Positions 24,479 through 38,054 are shown, counted from the stretch's first letter. The stretch is DNA of 64,000 nucleotides from Notospermus geniculatus (GCA_002633025.1 NMRB01000020.1:216631-280630); one strand, 5' to 3'. Numbers and translations: made by a program. Notes: a model not told the origin generated them from the sequence alone.

Positions 24479-27400
24479 TCATCTGACAACCTGGCTCAAC
24501 TGACGACCACGGCGGTATGGATTGTTTGGCGCCTGGGACGGAACTGGAAAAGAAAGTGAATCCATGATATTTGGCATAAAATTCAAACAAGCAGCTGCTG
24601 AAAACATGTTTTATGACAATTCTTGACAAATCCTAATTTTAAATAGCTTATTTCTATAAGATGTAAGAGGAAGATTCTTGGTAACTGCAAACCAACCTTG
24701 TACTTCATCAACTCCTTGGATATCAGTTTACCCGGTACACCGACAATCCGGTACGTTAGATTTCTCTACGAAACAGTAGTATCAATATTGCCAAAGTGTC
24801 AAAACCGGTGATATTGGCATCGTTTAACCTTCAAACATTATGATTTGAAGGAAAAGGCAGTGTGTTACCCAGTTATCACTTGGGAAAAGATTAACTCTGG
24901 TGCTTCAGTTCATTCATAAGTGGTCTTCGTAGTGTAGGGAAAAGGGATGCAAGCAAGGGAAAGGATTGATCATGTTAAGTCAAGAAACTGAATCAACCCA
25001 GGAAAATATCATGAACAAATGTGAAAACGGTGACAAAACTGGATTTCAATCACACTTTGCTGCACGAAACAGAACTGCGCATTAGAACTAGGGATCTTGT
25101 TAGCATAAAAACCTTTTAAGCTCAAAAGTAGAATTCAAACTGTCAACACTCTATGACTTACCCCAACCCTAAAATAAATCGGCTGAAATGGTGTAGGTGA
25201 CACGTGAGGCAAGGATGTGCAGTATCGGCTTCATGTCCAAACAGTAATGAGTACCGGTACTGGGGTAACTTCAGTTAAATTTGGGCAGGTTGGATAACAA
25301 CACAGGTTTTCCCACCAACCCTTCAATGCCTTCATGCACGTATACTGTATGGACTAGATTACAGGAGTAAAGTGCACCAAAAATTCCTTGTGAAACAAAA
25401 GACAATCTAAGGCTACAGAAATGCTTCAAGATCCCTAGTTTCGAGTTCTTCAGGAGAATAAGGTGCATGTATATGTCACCTGACGACACAAATATCTCAA
25501 ATGTTTGAGGACACAGCACGGTGGTGATTCCTGCTGAATTCATCAAGAACATTTGCTGTTTTTTTCTTCATCTTTGGTGGAGGGAATGATCGACCTAAAG
25601 TTATCAGACAGACACAAAACATGTCACAATGCCACTAACAATGACTGATGAGTAAACCCGCTCAAACACACACTGTTTAACTCATGTCCAATACAACGGA
25701 AAGGAAGGTTCATGCACGATTATTTGCGGTATGACAAAGCAAGGAGAGTGGCACAAAATATCTGACAAGGATCAACTGAACCTGAGGTAAAGACTGAGAA
25801 GTTGTAAATATCGAACTCACGATGTCTGATGGTACTTACCCCACTGAGAATGAGACATACTCTCAAAATTTTCATCGTCTTCCTCATCAAGCTGTGGCAC
25901 ATTTGGGTCTAAGTGGGGATTCCCTATGCTGTTACCAGTGACACCCAACAACATGTTGTGACCTAGAAATAACAAGAGAATCCTTCTTAACACATTCTTC
26001 TTAGTGAGAAGCCACATTGCTGAAGTTGGCCTACGTTAAGCCCTCCAGTTACATCAGTCTCAATGACAGTGAATCAAAGTCTGCTAACTCGGTACTGCTA
26101 GCAGCAGCATGACATACCAAAATTATGCTGCATGTTTGGTCCTCTCATGTTGCTGAAGCCCATAGGTGTGGAAGATCGGCGACTTATTTGGTTAGCAAAT
26201 GGAGTATCCGACTGAAAAAGAAATATCGCTGATCAGATACGGGGGTGAGGGGTATGTGGCAAGAGGAATCAGGAATCCAGGGCCTGACATGGCAAGTAAT
26301 GAACAGGCACTATTGGAACTGGCTGGAAAAGCTTGGGATAACAAAAAACCACAAATACATGTACACAGGAGGAAATAACATCAGATGTAAAGGCGTCTAG
26401 TGCACTCAGACCTAGGCAAAGAGAAAATCATTCCAAGCAGACATGTATTCAACCCTACTAGCAGTCATATAAATTGGGAGATAGATGTTGAGTTTAATAT
26501 CAATAAACATACTAAAAACCAGCAAACTAAACAATAATGTTACAGGGTCGGGAATTTACCTACCCTAAATGTATGTGTAGTGCTTGGCCGGTTGTCCAGT
26601 GGCGCCTGGAAGCTCTCCTTATACCGTATGGGAACACGTGAATCCTTGTCTGCCACAGCACTGCTGGCACGATTAGAGAAGTGGGCCTTTCTCTGAAACA
26701 GTAGGCAGAAGGACACACTATCAAGCTGTGGCTCACTAAAAGCTGAACAGGACCATTTGTAGAGAGACACATGCGACAAAGACAAGACATTTTCTAGAAT
26801 TTAACCTAGGTCGAAGTTCTAACATAAAGGATTTGCGTTGTTATATGTTGGAAAGTTTGGTCAACAAATTAGGAATACTTACAGGGCCACGTTGTGAGGG
26901 AGGTGGATTGTCCGGTGTTTCCACCAGACCAATGGGAGGGAGAGCACCATTTCTGCTGAACATATATGCCGGTGATGACAACCGGTCGTTCTGTATTTGA
27001 CCTCGATCGGAAAACATGTGTAGACGACGTCCCCGCACTATTTCACCTACAAGTTCTCTCTTGTCATCATCCTGAATAAGAAAAGGAACTTCCTAACTCC
27101 AAAAGATCCTCAGTAACAAGTTTTATGTTCTTGGGGATTACCCAAATCTCATTCTACCATACCAATGGTCCGGCATCCCATGATGGCATCAAACAAGAAG
27201 ATAATTCAAATAAAGGTAGAGTATCATTAAAATGCATACCAAACTAGGTGTCTTCGCTCGATCAATTGGAGCGAGTCTGACTCGTTGAGCACCCTTTCTT
27301 GCTGACGACATTCTGTTCTCAGAATATTTGACACTCATAGGTCTGGCTAGACGATTTAAACTTGATCCTGGACGGATTACATCTCTGGATGTGGATGGCT

Positions 27401-30400
27401 CTTCACTGAAACACAACCATTATACATAATATCACAACCACCTCTACTTCAAGCAATGTGCAATGTCCCTTTATGATCCAACAGATTTACATTACCACAA
27501 TGTCCCTTTATGATCCAACAGATTTACATGACCACAATGTCCCTTTATGATCCAACAGATTTACATTACCACAAACTGCTTAGTCGGGAACCAAAAGATT
27601 ACATGACAATTGACATAAACTGCTCAGTTAGGCCTCGGGTTGAGACTTGTGTACCGGGGTATTCGTCCTTACTTTAGATTAGATTTTTCCCTGCTTTGTA
27701 ATGCTTTGGTAGATATGGTTAGCACACCAGCTAATGTTCTGGATCCATCCATCATTGGCTGGGCGGTCGACAACCTAGGCATAGGCTGAAAGAAAAAAAA
27801 TCCCAAATGTGAGAAATACTCAGTTGGGAGTCAGTCATGTCAACCCACAGTAGCTTGTCTCTGCCAGGTCAAGAGATACATTGAGACTTCCAGAAAATGA
27901 AGCAACCAAATCGTAGCAAATGCTACGCCAGAAGTTTCAGTGGGGTGTGAACTAAACAGTGCAACAAAACTACACACAAACGCTGTTTTAATACTCAATG
28001 TGGACTTCACTCAGTGCTTAGATTACCCTCTTTGCATATTCTGGGCATCAAGTAGAATTGCCGATCTGTTGATCTTGCATGAATGATAGATGTCAGTATT
28101 GCGAGTGAGGGTTGAGACGAAATCGGCTTTATAGTTTGAATCTGTTGCAGGTGGCAACAGTGTATAGCAGGAAACTCAAACTTTTCTCAAAAGAGCACTT
28201 ATGAAAGAGTGATGAGCATGCATAATGGGATGGATTCATACCGGTATAAGGCGGGAGAAGGGAAAATCAAGTAAACCTCTCATGACACATATAGAATGTG
28301 CCTTGCGCTGGAACGAACATGCAGTACGAAAACATCAATGAAAATAATGATTAAAAGTGGTCAGGTGTGTGTGTGCACTGTTCTCCGTAGAAGTTCCTCT
28401 GCAATAGAATTTATGCCACCATGATTTCCATTATTCTTGGATGTTGGATTCAAATTCCCAATCTAATGTACCGGTAAATGCATGATCGTTGAAGAAAAGC
28501 GAACAGCAAGCCCTGGAAGGGAATGTTGTAAAATTTTCTCATGTGTACTAAAGAAAACTTAAAGCCGAGTTGAAGGAAGCAGTGACTCACCCTGTCCATA
28601 CGACTAAATGACAATTCCCTCACAGGTAATGGATCCACCACAGGCATTGATGGCGGTGACAAGTTAGCTATGGCTAACTCAGTATGCTCATCAAAACTTT
28701 TTGGGGTTTCTGAAAAAAATAGAATGGAACAACATGTCACTCTTCTAGGTCTTAGGACCAGTAAATATTTGTATCATCTTCACGTTTCCAATGAAATCTA
28801 TTAAATCACTATTTCAGATCTCATCAGGGTGATTGCAAGGGAAACCAAGCAGGATGGGTTTCTGAAAAGTCATTGCTTACCTATTACAATGCGCTCCCTG
28901 AAGACTCTTAGTATGTCTCTCATCCAGGATACAATCTGAAATATTTAGTAGAAGGTTGGTGAACAAATCTGAGGAGGGATTCTACAGTCAACGGTCTCAC
29001 ATACAAGCAATTCTAAATCTTCGATGAAGATACTAATAACTGGACTGATGACTGACGACTGAAGATACTCACATTTCATAACAAAGTACCAAAAGAAACA
29101 GCCAATAAGAATTTGATTCCATTACCAGTACATGTAATTAAAACTTTGGCTACAACTATGTTCTCTAGAGGTGTTAAAAAGAATCTATTCTGCTCACCTC
29201 TGACCATGCGATATCAAATGTCATGCTTGACACACTATCTCGCACACATGCATTTGGTGTCAATGGTGGAAAACCTTTTTTCAATACCCGAGGATGATAA
29301 TACCACCGCATCAAACTATCTTCCTCTCTGCAAATAAAAGAGGAAAACTGCAATCGAAGTTCCTGCATAGCTTTTTGCTGGGCTCCTTCCCGAGACCACA
29401 GTGCTGTAAAGTTCTATCAGCAATAGACCGTTCTCAAATTGGCGTGAACGACAAAGATCTGTGCACCTCCGCTGAAATCTCAACCACAACCTCGGTCTGA
29501 AACTGAATGACGCTAACGCAGACAACCCCACGACAGTGACGTCAAAGACATTGCGTCCGACTCGACCATTGCTGAATCATGGATAGCGTCACGTCAGCCA
29601 GTTTCAGATCGAGGTTCTGGTTGAGATTTCGGCAGAAGTACGTAGATCTGTGAATTCGAGAATTGTCTATGGACATTACTGTAAAGCAAGATAATTTCGC
29701 GGCTGGAAATTTTCGCGAATCAAGAATTATAGACATATTCGCCGCAGGATATTTTCGCGAGTCTCTTCCATTTTGTTCATTTTTTTTTCACGGGACCGTA
29801 TTTATCACTTGCGTGTACTCATATTCGCGACAGGAAATTTTCGCGACTCATACACTCTCGCGAAAATTTCCTGCACGCGAAATTTTCCTGCTTTACAGTA
29901 ATCACGGTTGTTCATGAATTTCTTTTTCTCCGCAATTGGCCCTACTTACATTTTATAATCGACAGCCACTATGTCTTCATAGTAGCCATCCTGGGCAAAC
30001 ACCTCCTCCTCGATGAAGGAATACTGATTATTTTGTACATCCTCATCAGTTGTCATGGCAGGCTTCTTTTTGTCAACAGGTGGAACCATGGGAGTCACTG
30101 ATTTTCCCGATATTGATAACCTGGGCAAAAACAAAATGATGTCATAAGTCTTGCATCACAAGATGTCACATTTACATCTTTTGTTCCTCTGCGCAAAAGC
30201 TCTCCAGACGCCTAACTTCATGAAGCCTGTCAGGTTCTAGGGTAGTCTACATTGAAAGGCAGGCTGGGCTGGACTATCCCATAGCCAAATTCTCCGTTTT
30301 TATAACTGTTAAGGACAAACTTTGTGTATTTTTCGACTGGAGATGGGAAACTATGCTTACCCATTACATTCCTGAGTTAGGGACATGTCCAACTCTGTCA

Positions 30401-33400
30401 CATCGACCAGCATACTCCCCGTTGAGGGTCGTGGCGTTTCAGCTGGAATCATCTGAAACCCCATGTCTTGTGGTGGCACTAACTGAGTCCCAAGGACTCT
30501 GCAAAGTGAACATATGAAATATTTCTGAAATAGTTTTGGGAAGTAGGCCTAGGCACCATTGGGAACAGCATACACCACAGCCCTACTATCAACAAGGTGA
30601 CAGAAGGGAGTAAAATGCTTAAATCGGGGGGGGGGGGGGGAAAAAATTGCGGGCCCAANNNNNNNNNNNNNNNNNNNNNNNNNNNNNNNNNNNNNNNNNN
30701 NNNNNNNNNNNNNNNNNNNNNNNNNNNNNNNNNNNNNNNNNNNNNNNNNNNNNNNNNNNNNNNNNNNNNNNNNNNNNNNNNNNNNNNNNNNNNNNNNNNN
30801 NNNNNNNNNNNNNNNNNNNNNNNNNNNNNNNNNNNNNNNNNNNNNNNNNNNNNNNNNNNNNNNNGGGGGGGGGGGGGGATAACATTGAATGGTCTATGAA
30901 CTTGGGACAGACTCAGTTCTTACCTAAAGTGAGGGAAACTGGCCACCCATTCTTGACATTCTTTGTATAAATTAGGTAAATGCTCTGGTACTCGGCTCTC
31001 CTCGAACAGCATGGAATCGATCTCTTCAAAGAGACGTCGTACTCGGCGAGAATTTTGCCGGTCAAATTCCTGAAGAAAAAGATCAATGCAATCAAAACAT
31101 TCCCCTAAAAAGAAATACAGCCAAAGTTTTCAAACGTTAATGTGTCTTCACTCACATATTACAAAGTCAGCGCACACAGCTTTCTTTCATCGCATTTCGT
31201 CAAAATAAACTAAACTGACAAGTGTTAATAGACGATCAATAGCTTTTTGAATCCAACGTCATTCATTTGACTAAAATGCCCAGCCTCCATAAACTACCTT
31301 GTCACATTAGTGTCTGTTGTTGATAGCAACAATGAAACTTATATATCATAATGTTTTAACGAGCTCAATTTTTAATGCACTCTGCTGACATTTCCGCTTG
31401 GAATATGCAATAGTTACCATTTATAGAACTGGTGGTCATATTTTAGAGGTAACTAGTGTGATACGGAAGTGATACACTTATTTCAAACCCCTCACATATA
31501 GGTACACACCTCTGTGTGGTGCATCTCACAACTAGGTCTACACTTACAGGCTAGCAAAGCTATTGTTTGTGCGTTCAATAAGTTCAAATTGCTTTTCTTT
31601 GTGAGTACGTGTGGAGTCGGTGCCTGATCTCCCATCTCATTAGTCAGAACATCTCGTAACTGATCAATCATTAATGCAATCTCTCCAATTAGAATCCGTA
31701 CAATGGATAATTTCGTGTTGAAAAATTAATCTGTGTGCTTCTAAATTGATTAATACGAGCCGTCTCAAGGTCCCATCAGGAATTGGGTCAATCAACTCGA
31801 AGTCTCAGAGGAGCACGACTTGAGACTCACACAAATTAAACTGCCATGGGCAATGCCCTCACAAAAAATACAGAAGTGTCAGATGTCTGAAATTTGGGAA
31901 TTTGTCCACAGTTCCCACATCACCCCAACTTACATCATCCTCCCACTCATAACTTGAGTAAAGACTACTACGCTCCGTCGTGTTACCAATCGTCCACCCA
32001 CTGTGGCTCTCCTGGGTACCCTCCGTAGGTGACGACCGTCCACTGACTCCTGGCGTAACATGGCTATGACTGAAAGCAGAACAATGAATAATCCATGATG
32101 ACTTTCAGAAGTGCCAGGGCCAAAAACAAGGGAATTCAGTCATCTCGCCAGCACATGATTTTGATGGTACTGCTTATCCGAGTCACTCACCTTCTAAGTG
32201 TTTCCTTGACGCTCTCTAGGAAATAATGAGGGACTGATCCAACATCGTCAGCCAATTCAGGCAAAGGGTGATTCTCTAGACTCCCGCGACTTATGCCTCG
32301 TCTGAAAGAACACAAGATATCATGAAGTAACATCAGTTAAATGAGAAGCTTACGTTAGGCCTACACCATGTTGACAGTATCATTATCAAGGCCTACCCTC
32401 ACTCTACCCATCGCAGTGCTTCACGCAAGATGGGCACAATCACTCTCACGCCCCTGCGCGCCCGCAAAATTGCGCCGAGGAGCTGGATTGACCGCACTGC
32501 TTGGCATTCTTAAAGTTCAGGCGCGAGTGTGAACAGCTCTCCTTCACGAGTATGAACAGCTCTCCTTGAGCCTTTGAGGAGCTCAACTGATTGAGCTCCT
32601 GCAGATTTCAAACGTGAAGCACTCCATTGACGAGGCTGCAGAATGAGCTAGGACACCAGTAATTTGAATGCTTGTCAGGGCATAAGATGACATGGGTCAT
32701 CATTACACAAACATCAAGAGATGTGACTCTTTTTCTGAAATCAGAACAGGGCAACTTTTAATGAAGAGAAATACTTTTTGACACAATCATGCAGGGCACC
32801 AGGATACTCTAACTGCTGAAGAGAATGCATTTGCTTCAATTTATTCATATGGCAAATATCACCTGTCAGTTGACAATCATTAGCAGAATTTATTGGTGTT
32901 GAGCTAATCATTATGTTTCTGTTTCTATATGCATTTGATGATCCCAATGAATAGAACTGAACAGAAGTGCTTTCGAAACAACATAGCCAGGTAACCACGG
33001 TAATAGGAAAACAAGACTACAGCCATGTTTCCATGGATACATGGTGAACTCAGAGGATATCACTTTTCACGGCAGTATAAGTGTGTTCAATCTGAAAAGC
33101 CATCTTAGCAAAGTTTGCACAATTAATCCGGAGTTTGCTGTGTTGTGTTGTGTTTTCATGGGCACTTTAGAGATCTATTCGTTCCTGACAATCAATGACA
33201 GTTCACATCGCCCCAACTCTGTGAACTCTAGGGATGTTTTTCACTTCATGCGTATTAAAGACGTTTGCAAACATGACCTGGTCACCACACCACCAGTCCC
33301 ACAGGGGCACATGGTAAATGACTGCCCAGTCAGCGGTAAAATGCTATAAAAAATACGCTTCGATACATGATGAAAATATACTGCACAAAATGAGCAACAA

Positions 33401-34796
33401 AAGACAACCTGATTCAGTAATATTGTTCATATGCGAGAGAGCGTAGGGCATTTCGTAATTGTATGAATTTTTCATGCTGACAATCCAGGTGCTAAAAAGT
33501 GTACCGGTAAGTCAACAAGCGATCATGGGAGAGTGAACAAGGCTGTTTCAAGGGTAAATATTGTTGAAACATGTGAAAGGAGCATAACATTCATGGTATC
33601 AATGCTAAACAATAGAACCAATATTATGACCACGGCTAATCAGAAACTCTAACTTTCATTTCTTGCTGCAAACAAGCTGTACAAAATTATCTGAACTGAT
33701 ATAAAAAAAGTTGGTTTGCTAAGTCAACACAACTGTGGCATGAGTGTGAAGGCCTGTCTACACGATCATACATTTGTTCAAAACATCATCATACATTTGT
33801 ATGATGATGTTCATGAACAGATATTTGATTGTGTAGGCTGTTTTCCCAACAAACTTGAACAGCAACCAACATGTATGATGATGTTCAAATTTGTGTGATG
33901 ATGTTCAGAACAAAATGTATGATCGTGTGGACTCTTTTCCCAACAAACCTGAACATGTATGATGATGTTCAAATTTTTAGCTGCATGTTTCATCTTGCCA
34001 ATGCAAAACATCCCAAAAAAAATGTGTGATTGATGTTCATGGACAAATGTATGATCGTGTGGACGGTTTTCCCAACAAACTTGAACAGCATCCAACATTA
34101 TCCTTTCTCCATCATACTTCATCATACAAAGTCCATGAATGTTGGACTGTAGATCGAAATCCACAACAAACTTGAACATCATCATGCAAGTGTATGATGC
34201 TGTTTTGAACAATGTATGATGATGTTCAAAATTTTAGCTGCATTGTCACAAGACAGAAATCGACACACAAGCTTGGACATCATCATACAAATGTATGATG
34301 ATGTTTTGAACAAATGTATGACCGTGTAGACGAGCCTTGAGGGTTTGTGGCCATCTGTAAGACCGGTGTAACATTTGTGGTTGCCAATGTTCCCCAACAA
34401 TAGCCAGCAACCTGAACAGTGCCACATCAGACTGCCACAGAAATATACCGGTAAAGGGCGGCGCACACGAGCGACAATTTTGACCGATTTGTCGGCCGAC
34501 TTGGCTTCCGACCGCCAAAGCGACAAGATTTGGCGCTTCTGATTGGCTGATGTCTAGTCGCACCACCAGTCTCGTCGGCGGTCGCCCAGATTTAGTTGCT
34601 CGTGTGCGCCGCCCTTAAAGCAACAAAATCATTACCTATTCCTTGGAACCTTTTTGCCCACACAATAAATGTCTGTGTAACGAACACTACGATCCGTACG
34701 TGAACGGCGCCGATGATGTGCAGAAGATACCTTTGGTGGCGTGTTACCACCCCACTGAGGGGGAGGCAGGACCTGAAGCTGCGTCATTCGATTCAT
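24479..34796 (-). CDS. FAM149-type protein, DUF3719 (complete copy)
   Basis: Vertebrate FAM149B1 is needed for normal primary cilia and is mutated in a Joubert-type ciliopathy; a similar role here is inferred. Exons: 34,636-34,796, 32,191-32,301, 31,934-32,069, 30,924-31,069, 30,361-30,498, 29,950-30,120, 29,198-29,327, 28,881-28,935, 28,591-28,709, 27,673-27,785, 27,240-27,405, 26,883-27,071, 26,564-26,692, 26,118-26,211, 25,840-25,962, 24,479-24,543 (2,046 nt, 681 aa). The conserved core spans exons 3-8: SSLYSSYEWED, RRLFEEIDSMLFEE, ECQEWVASFPHFR, then GFPPLTP and the SMTFDIAWSEIVSWM helix. RNGALPPIGLVETPDN and a basic NNPYRRGRQLSQ tail also match FAM149B. The start is the first ATG after an in-frame stop. 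Exon 4 uses the acceptor at 31,069; the one at 31,104 breaks frame. The N gap lies in intron 4. A or B subtype is not decided. Confidence 0.9.
27462..27572. repeat. Three tandem 37-bp units (second copy)
   Basis: Identical to the array at 14,676-14,786. It lies inside the almost identical block shared by the two copies. Confidence 0.8.
29451..29653. mobile_element. Palindromic MITE in FAM149 intron 6 (second copy)
   Basis: Counterpart of 16,662-16,863, with the same arms and several substitutions. It is shared by both copies and therefore older than their separation. Confidence 0.55.
29689..29898. mobile_element. TA-target MITE (CTGTAAAGCA termini)
   Basis: CTGTAAAGCAAGA at the left and the complement of TCCTGCTTTACAG at the right are inverted repeats; TA is duplicated on both sides. 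The first copy has the empty site ACATTAATCAC near 16,887. The interior repeats GAAATTTTCGCGA in both orientations. Related sequence with TACTGTAAAGCGAAATA occurs at 59,065-59,155. Confidence 0.85.
30659..30864. other. Assembly gap (206 N) between poly-G tracts
   Basis: 206 N bases flanked by G homopolymers on both sides (about 30,626-30,640 and 30,865-30,878). It lies in a FAM149 intron. The gap presumably covers G-rich simple sequence that could not be read; its true length is unknown. Confidence 0.95.
33750..34337. mobile_element. 588-bp MITE with internal GTATGATGATGTTCA array
   Basis: Left end AGGCCTGTCTACACGATCAT, right end the complement of AGGCTCGTCTACACGGTCAT; TGA is duplicated (33,747-33,749 and 34,338-34,340). 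The interior is built from many copies, in both orientations, of GTATGATGATGTTCA with CCCAACAAACTTGAAC spacers. F' has the empty site GTGTGAGGGTTT near 50,207. No coding capacity. Confidence 0.8.
34455..34615. mobile_element. TAA-target MITE (PIF/Harbinger-like)
   Basis: Termini AGGGCGGCGCACACGAGC and the complement of GCTCGTGTGCGCCGCCCT, flanked by TAA duplications (34,452-34,454 and 34,616-34,618). F' has the empty site CCGGTAAAGCAAC near 50,318. It is 161 bp. A TWA target is the hallmark of PIF/Harbinger elements. It sits 20 bp from the donor of FAM149 exon 1. Confidence 0.85.
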
Positions 34797-37700
34797 ACAC
34801 AATCGAATAGAATAAGAATGAACAAGCGTTGGTGAAGCCTATCCAAGCTATTCAGTAAAGGATGAGAACCATCGTGGAGATCAGGATAGTGGTCAAGTCT
34901 AATTCCAATGAGACAGATGATTATCACAAATAAAGCTTTCGCCTCTCCCTGAATGAGTTACTGGTTGAAAGACTTGAAAGATCCAAAGTGAGCAATATTT
35001 GAAAATTCCCTGAGTTTTGTATGACTAGAGGAAAAGCATTCCCATTCCTGTGTGATCAGCAAGATCCGAGGTAGCAAATCCAGTGGCTTGACATTCAGAT
35101 ATGGAAGATGTTTTTCTCAAACTCTCGTACTCCACAGAAAGAACAGGCGACAGCGCCGAAGTAACTTGCAATGCCTTCTGCCAAATGCTTCACAACATCC
35201 AAGGTGATAATATAGATTGCATAACCAAACATTTGCACCAAAGTTGCCGAAAAGTGAATTTCACACATGCAAGTTACGTTATTAACACCCACAAGAAGTT
35301 CACAAGACCAACGGTGTCAACCATGCAGGTGAGCCGGTTCTTAATAGGGCGTCCATCTTCCATGAATCACATGGAATCACATGACAACACAAATGAGTTC
35401 ACATTTTTTTCAAAATTCACGTCAATTTATGCAAAATAAACATCATCATGGTGCAAAATCTCTATAATTTTGAAGACAGCAAAGTTGTTTGGAAGCCTAC
35501 ACCCATCACTGAATTAAGGCAACACCATATTTCCTCTCTTCCAACTTCACCCATAATCCAACATCGCGTTGTATTCCCTGCCATATCCGCCACCTTGCAC
35601 ATTCCAAAAGCCAGGAAGACATGGCAACCACTGTCAACACATTGGGACACACTATCCCCAAATCACCGATGTCACCAAATCGCAGGTGATAAGTTCATGA
35701 CGGAAAAACTGACGGCATACCGAAACCCATCAACATCTACCAGCGAAGAACAGGAATAACATTGCATTCAGAATAGAGGAAGTATCACAACAATGTCGAT
35801 ATCCAAATGGTCATATTACCCGTGAATAAATCCTGATAGCAGAAAACACAGAATACACATAGCAACTGAAGAAGAATCCACGTCAACGAATACACAATGT
35901 AAAATCTACCGATCTATTTTCCTCGGGGTAATTCCACTTAAGTACACACTGCGATGTGTGCTTTCACTAGCGTTCGCAAATATTACTCGTCCAAATGCCT
36001 ACTAGGCCCATCTTATTATTGTTAATGATAATACATCCAGTGCAGCGCGTGAAGCACCACGATAGGCGAACGGTAATATCTCAGATGTCAGCTTGTCACA
36101 ATGCATAATACATCCAACAGATTTTATATACAGCATTGATTTTCGAACGCGCGAGTAAATGCAACAGTTAAACATTGCAGATGAGCTCGGCAAAGTATAA
36201 TTGAAAATTTTATGAACAAAACATTCATTTCAAAGCGGGTCAGTATATATAAGGTCTGTATTGAATTGCAATGAACTGGGCTTATAAGTTCTTAGCAAAC
36301 AATTGAAATACATCAGTTAAGTGAAAACTTCAAAGAGTGAATTTAGAATGGCCACAAAAGTGGCTTATCACATTTGTATGTTGTATTCACTCATTGCCAA
36401 ATATAGCTGCAAAAGGTAAGCACAGCAGACAAGATATAATGAAATCATTTATTTAAAGACATTTCCTTCAGTTTTGTTTCTAAATTGTAAGAAAACACCA
36501 CAAATGGAAGAAGATTTAGAGCCCCGTGGAACAACAAACATTGAACAGCACAGACAAAACGTGACAATTCTTATTTAAATTAAGTCTTCGGATGCCTCAG
36601 GACAAAGTTACATGCCAATTTTTTCCATGATTGAATTTCTCTGAGGTGTCAGTTTAATAAGCATTGAAGCTTACAGCAATGTTTGCTGGAACATTGTAAA
36701 TAGGTTATTTTCCAATAATGCATGACAATATCGCACTGATGCGCTGACCGAGGTTAGACAGAATGAATAGGGACACTCGGTGCAGCCATATCAAGAAGTT
36801 ATCACAGAAAAAAACGATCCGCTCCTACTGAAATTTTCACCACCTTGATAAGACTGTCTCCTGTCCAACCTATATATAGCCAGTGGTAACAGCGAGGCTG
36901 GACTGTTACTATGTCGAAACAAACATGGCCGCCATACCTTCATCACTTGAGAAGTTCAACGAGCTGTTATAGCGTGACTAACCCTTCATCAGGTAAGGTA
37001 CATAATATGTAACATGCTTCAACTCATTCTTTATGTGTAGCAACAATGCTCCCAATACCTAATTGTTAACTTAGATCATTCAAATAGATAGATTTGAAGA
37101 GTCTTATCATGTATGCATAAACGATGCCTAAAGGTCAAAGGTTATGTCGGCTGTCGCGAGATACAAAACCTAACGCATACTGTTGGGCTTATTAAAGTGA
37201 ACCCCCAACATTCAAAACAATGTATACAGGAATGTTTGGACAATGAAGTTAAGAAATATTCTTCTTTAGTTTACGACATCAAGGTCTTCCCTAGTAAACA
37301 GCAGAGGCCAGGTCAACAAAGTTAACGGGCAGACTCGTATTTATCAATCCAATAGAACCTTCATAACAATCATCAAGTGCATTCGCTACCATATTGATTG
37401 GGAATTGGGAAAGAAATGTAAACAGAGACATCTAGAGGAAAATAGTACAACTACAATAGATTTTGCTGATAAGAGATTAATTGGCAGATTGCATACAAAA
37501 CATGTACTGATAGAGTATATCAAAACAATGCATTCAGGTATGACCATTTCCATCTTACCCTTTGATGATGAGCACCTCCTCTAATGGCTTCTCAAGAACA
37601 TCACCCAATGATGGTGTAGCACAAATTGTCATTTTGTGACATTTTTTTCTCCATAGGCTCCTGTATTTATTCCACAATTTTGACATTCAATGTGTGGTCC

Positions 37701-38054
37701 ATTTGTGACAATCTGTGAGAAGCAGTCTAGCATGGTACATGTGATGTTCCTTATAGCAACTGTCAAGAGCCATGATGTAATTGCACAGGACTAGAGTATG
37801 CTGATACATAATGCAACTGTCTCCACAGCAAAACACATTCTTGTTATTGTTTTCCCGACAGCTGCTGATGTTCTGTAAACGTCATATTGTGAAAATACAG
37901 AAAGCAATCTTCAGGTAGCAAAGCCTGCCAGTCATCATAACATCTTCATGAACTCAGGGAAGCATACGTAACAATTTTAATTTTGTTACCAATTTTGCCG
38001 CAGAACAATTTAGATAGTGATAATCAGGATGGATACCGTTACATGTATATAGAA
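34797..38054. other. FAM149 upstream region, no gene recognised
   Basis: No exon of a known family is visible. Plus-strand frames at 35,101-35,439 and 35,448-35,759 are kept in F', but the changes between copies are mostly amino-acid-changing, so they are unlikely to be coding. A possible promoter with ATGGCCGCCAT lies at 36,871-36,992. Confidence 0.4.
36871..36992 (+). promoter_or_regulatory. Candidate promoter and non-coding first exon
   Basis: A TATATATAG motif at about 36,871 precedes a palindromic YY1-type ATGGCCGCCAT (36,925-36,935) by 54 bp. A good donor (CATCAG then GTAAGG) follows at 36,992/36,993. The frame opened by that ATG stops after 15 codons. In F' the YY1 motif is intact (52,851-52,861), but the TATA motif is deleted and the donor context is changed by an inserted CCGGTA. 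It could serve an unrecognised plus-strand transcript divergent from FAM149. Confidence 0.3.

Larger units (their letters stand above)
17511..30522. repeat. Direct duplication unit A' (second copy)
   Basis: Homologous to 6,454-17,510, but 13,012 bp long because it carries extra insertions (18,110-19,166, 19,798-20,063, 21,410-21,650, 22,241-22,986, 29,689-29,898) and lacks three present in the first copy (SINE, 11,475 MITE, 12,242 MITE). The junction at 17,510/17,511 joins GAAATAT to ACTTTGG with no shared bases, inside SCFD2 exon 6. Confidence 0.95.

Noticed and set aside
31069-31104. Alternative upstream start of FAM149 exon 4 (peptide ECFDCIDLFLQ)
   Set aside because: An AG at 31,105 looks like an acceptor and the frame is open, but joining it to exon 3 breaks the reading frame. 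The acceptor at 31,070, with a good pyrimidine tract, keeps it and gives a total divisible by three.
35101-35439. 112-codon plus-strand frame kept in both F and F'
   Set aside because: Differences between copies are mostly amino-acid-changing (T/I, N/D, T/P), there is no splice context and no recognisable family. It is open by chance between young copies.
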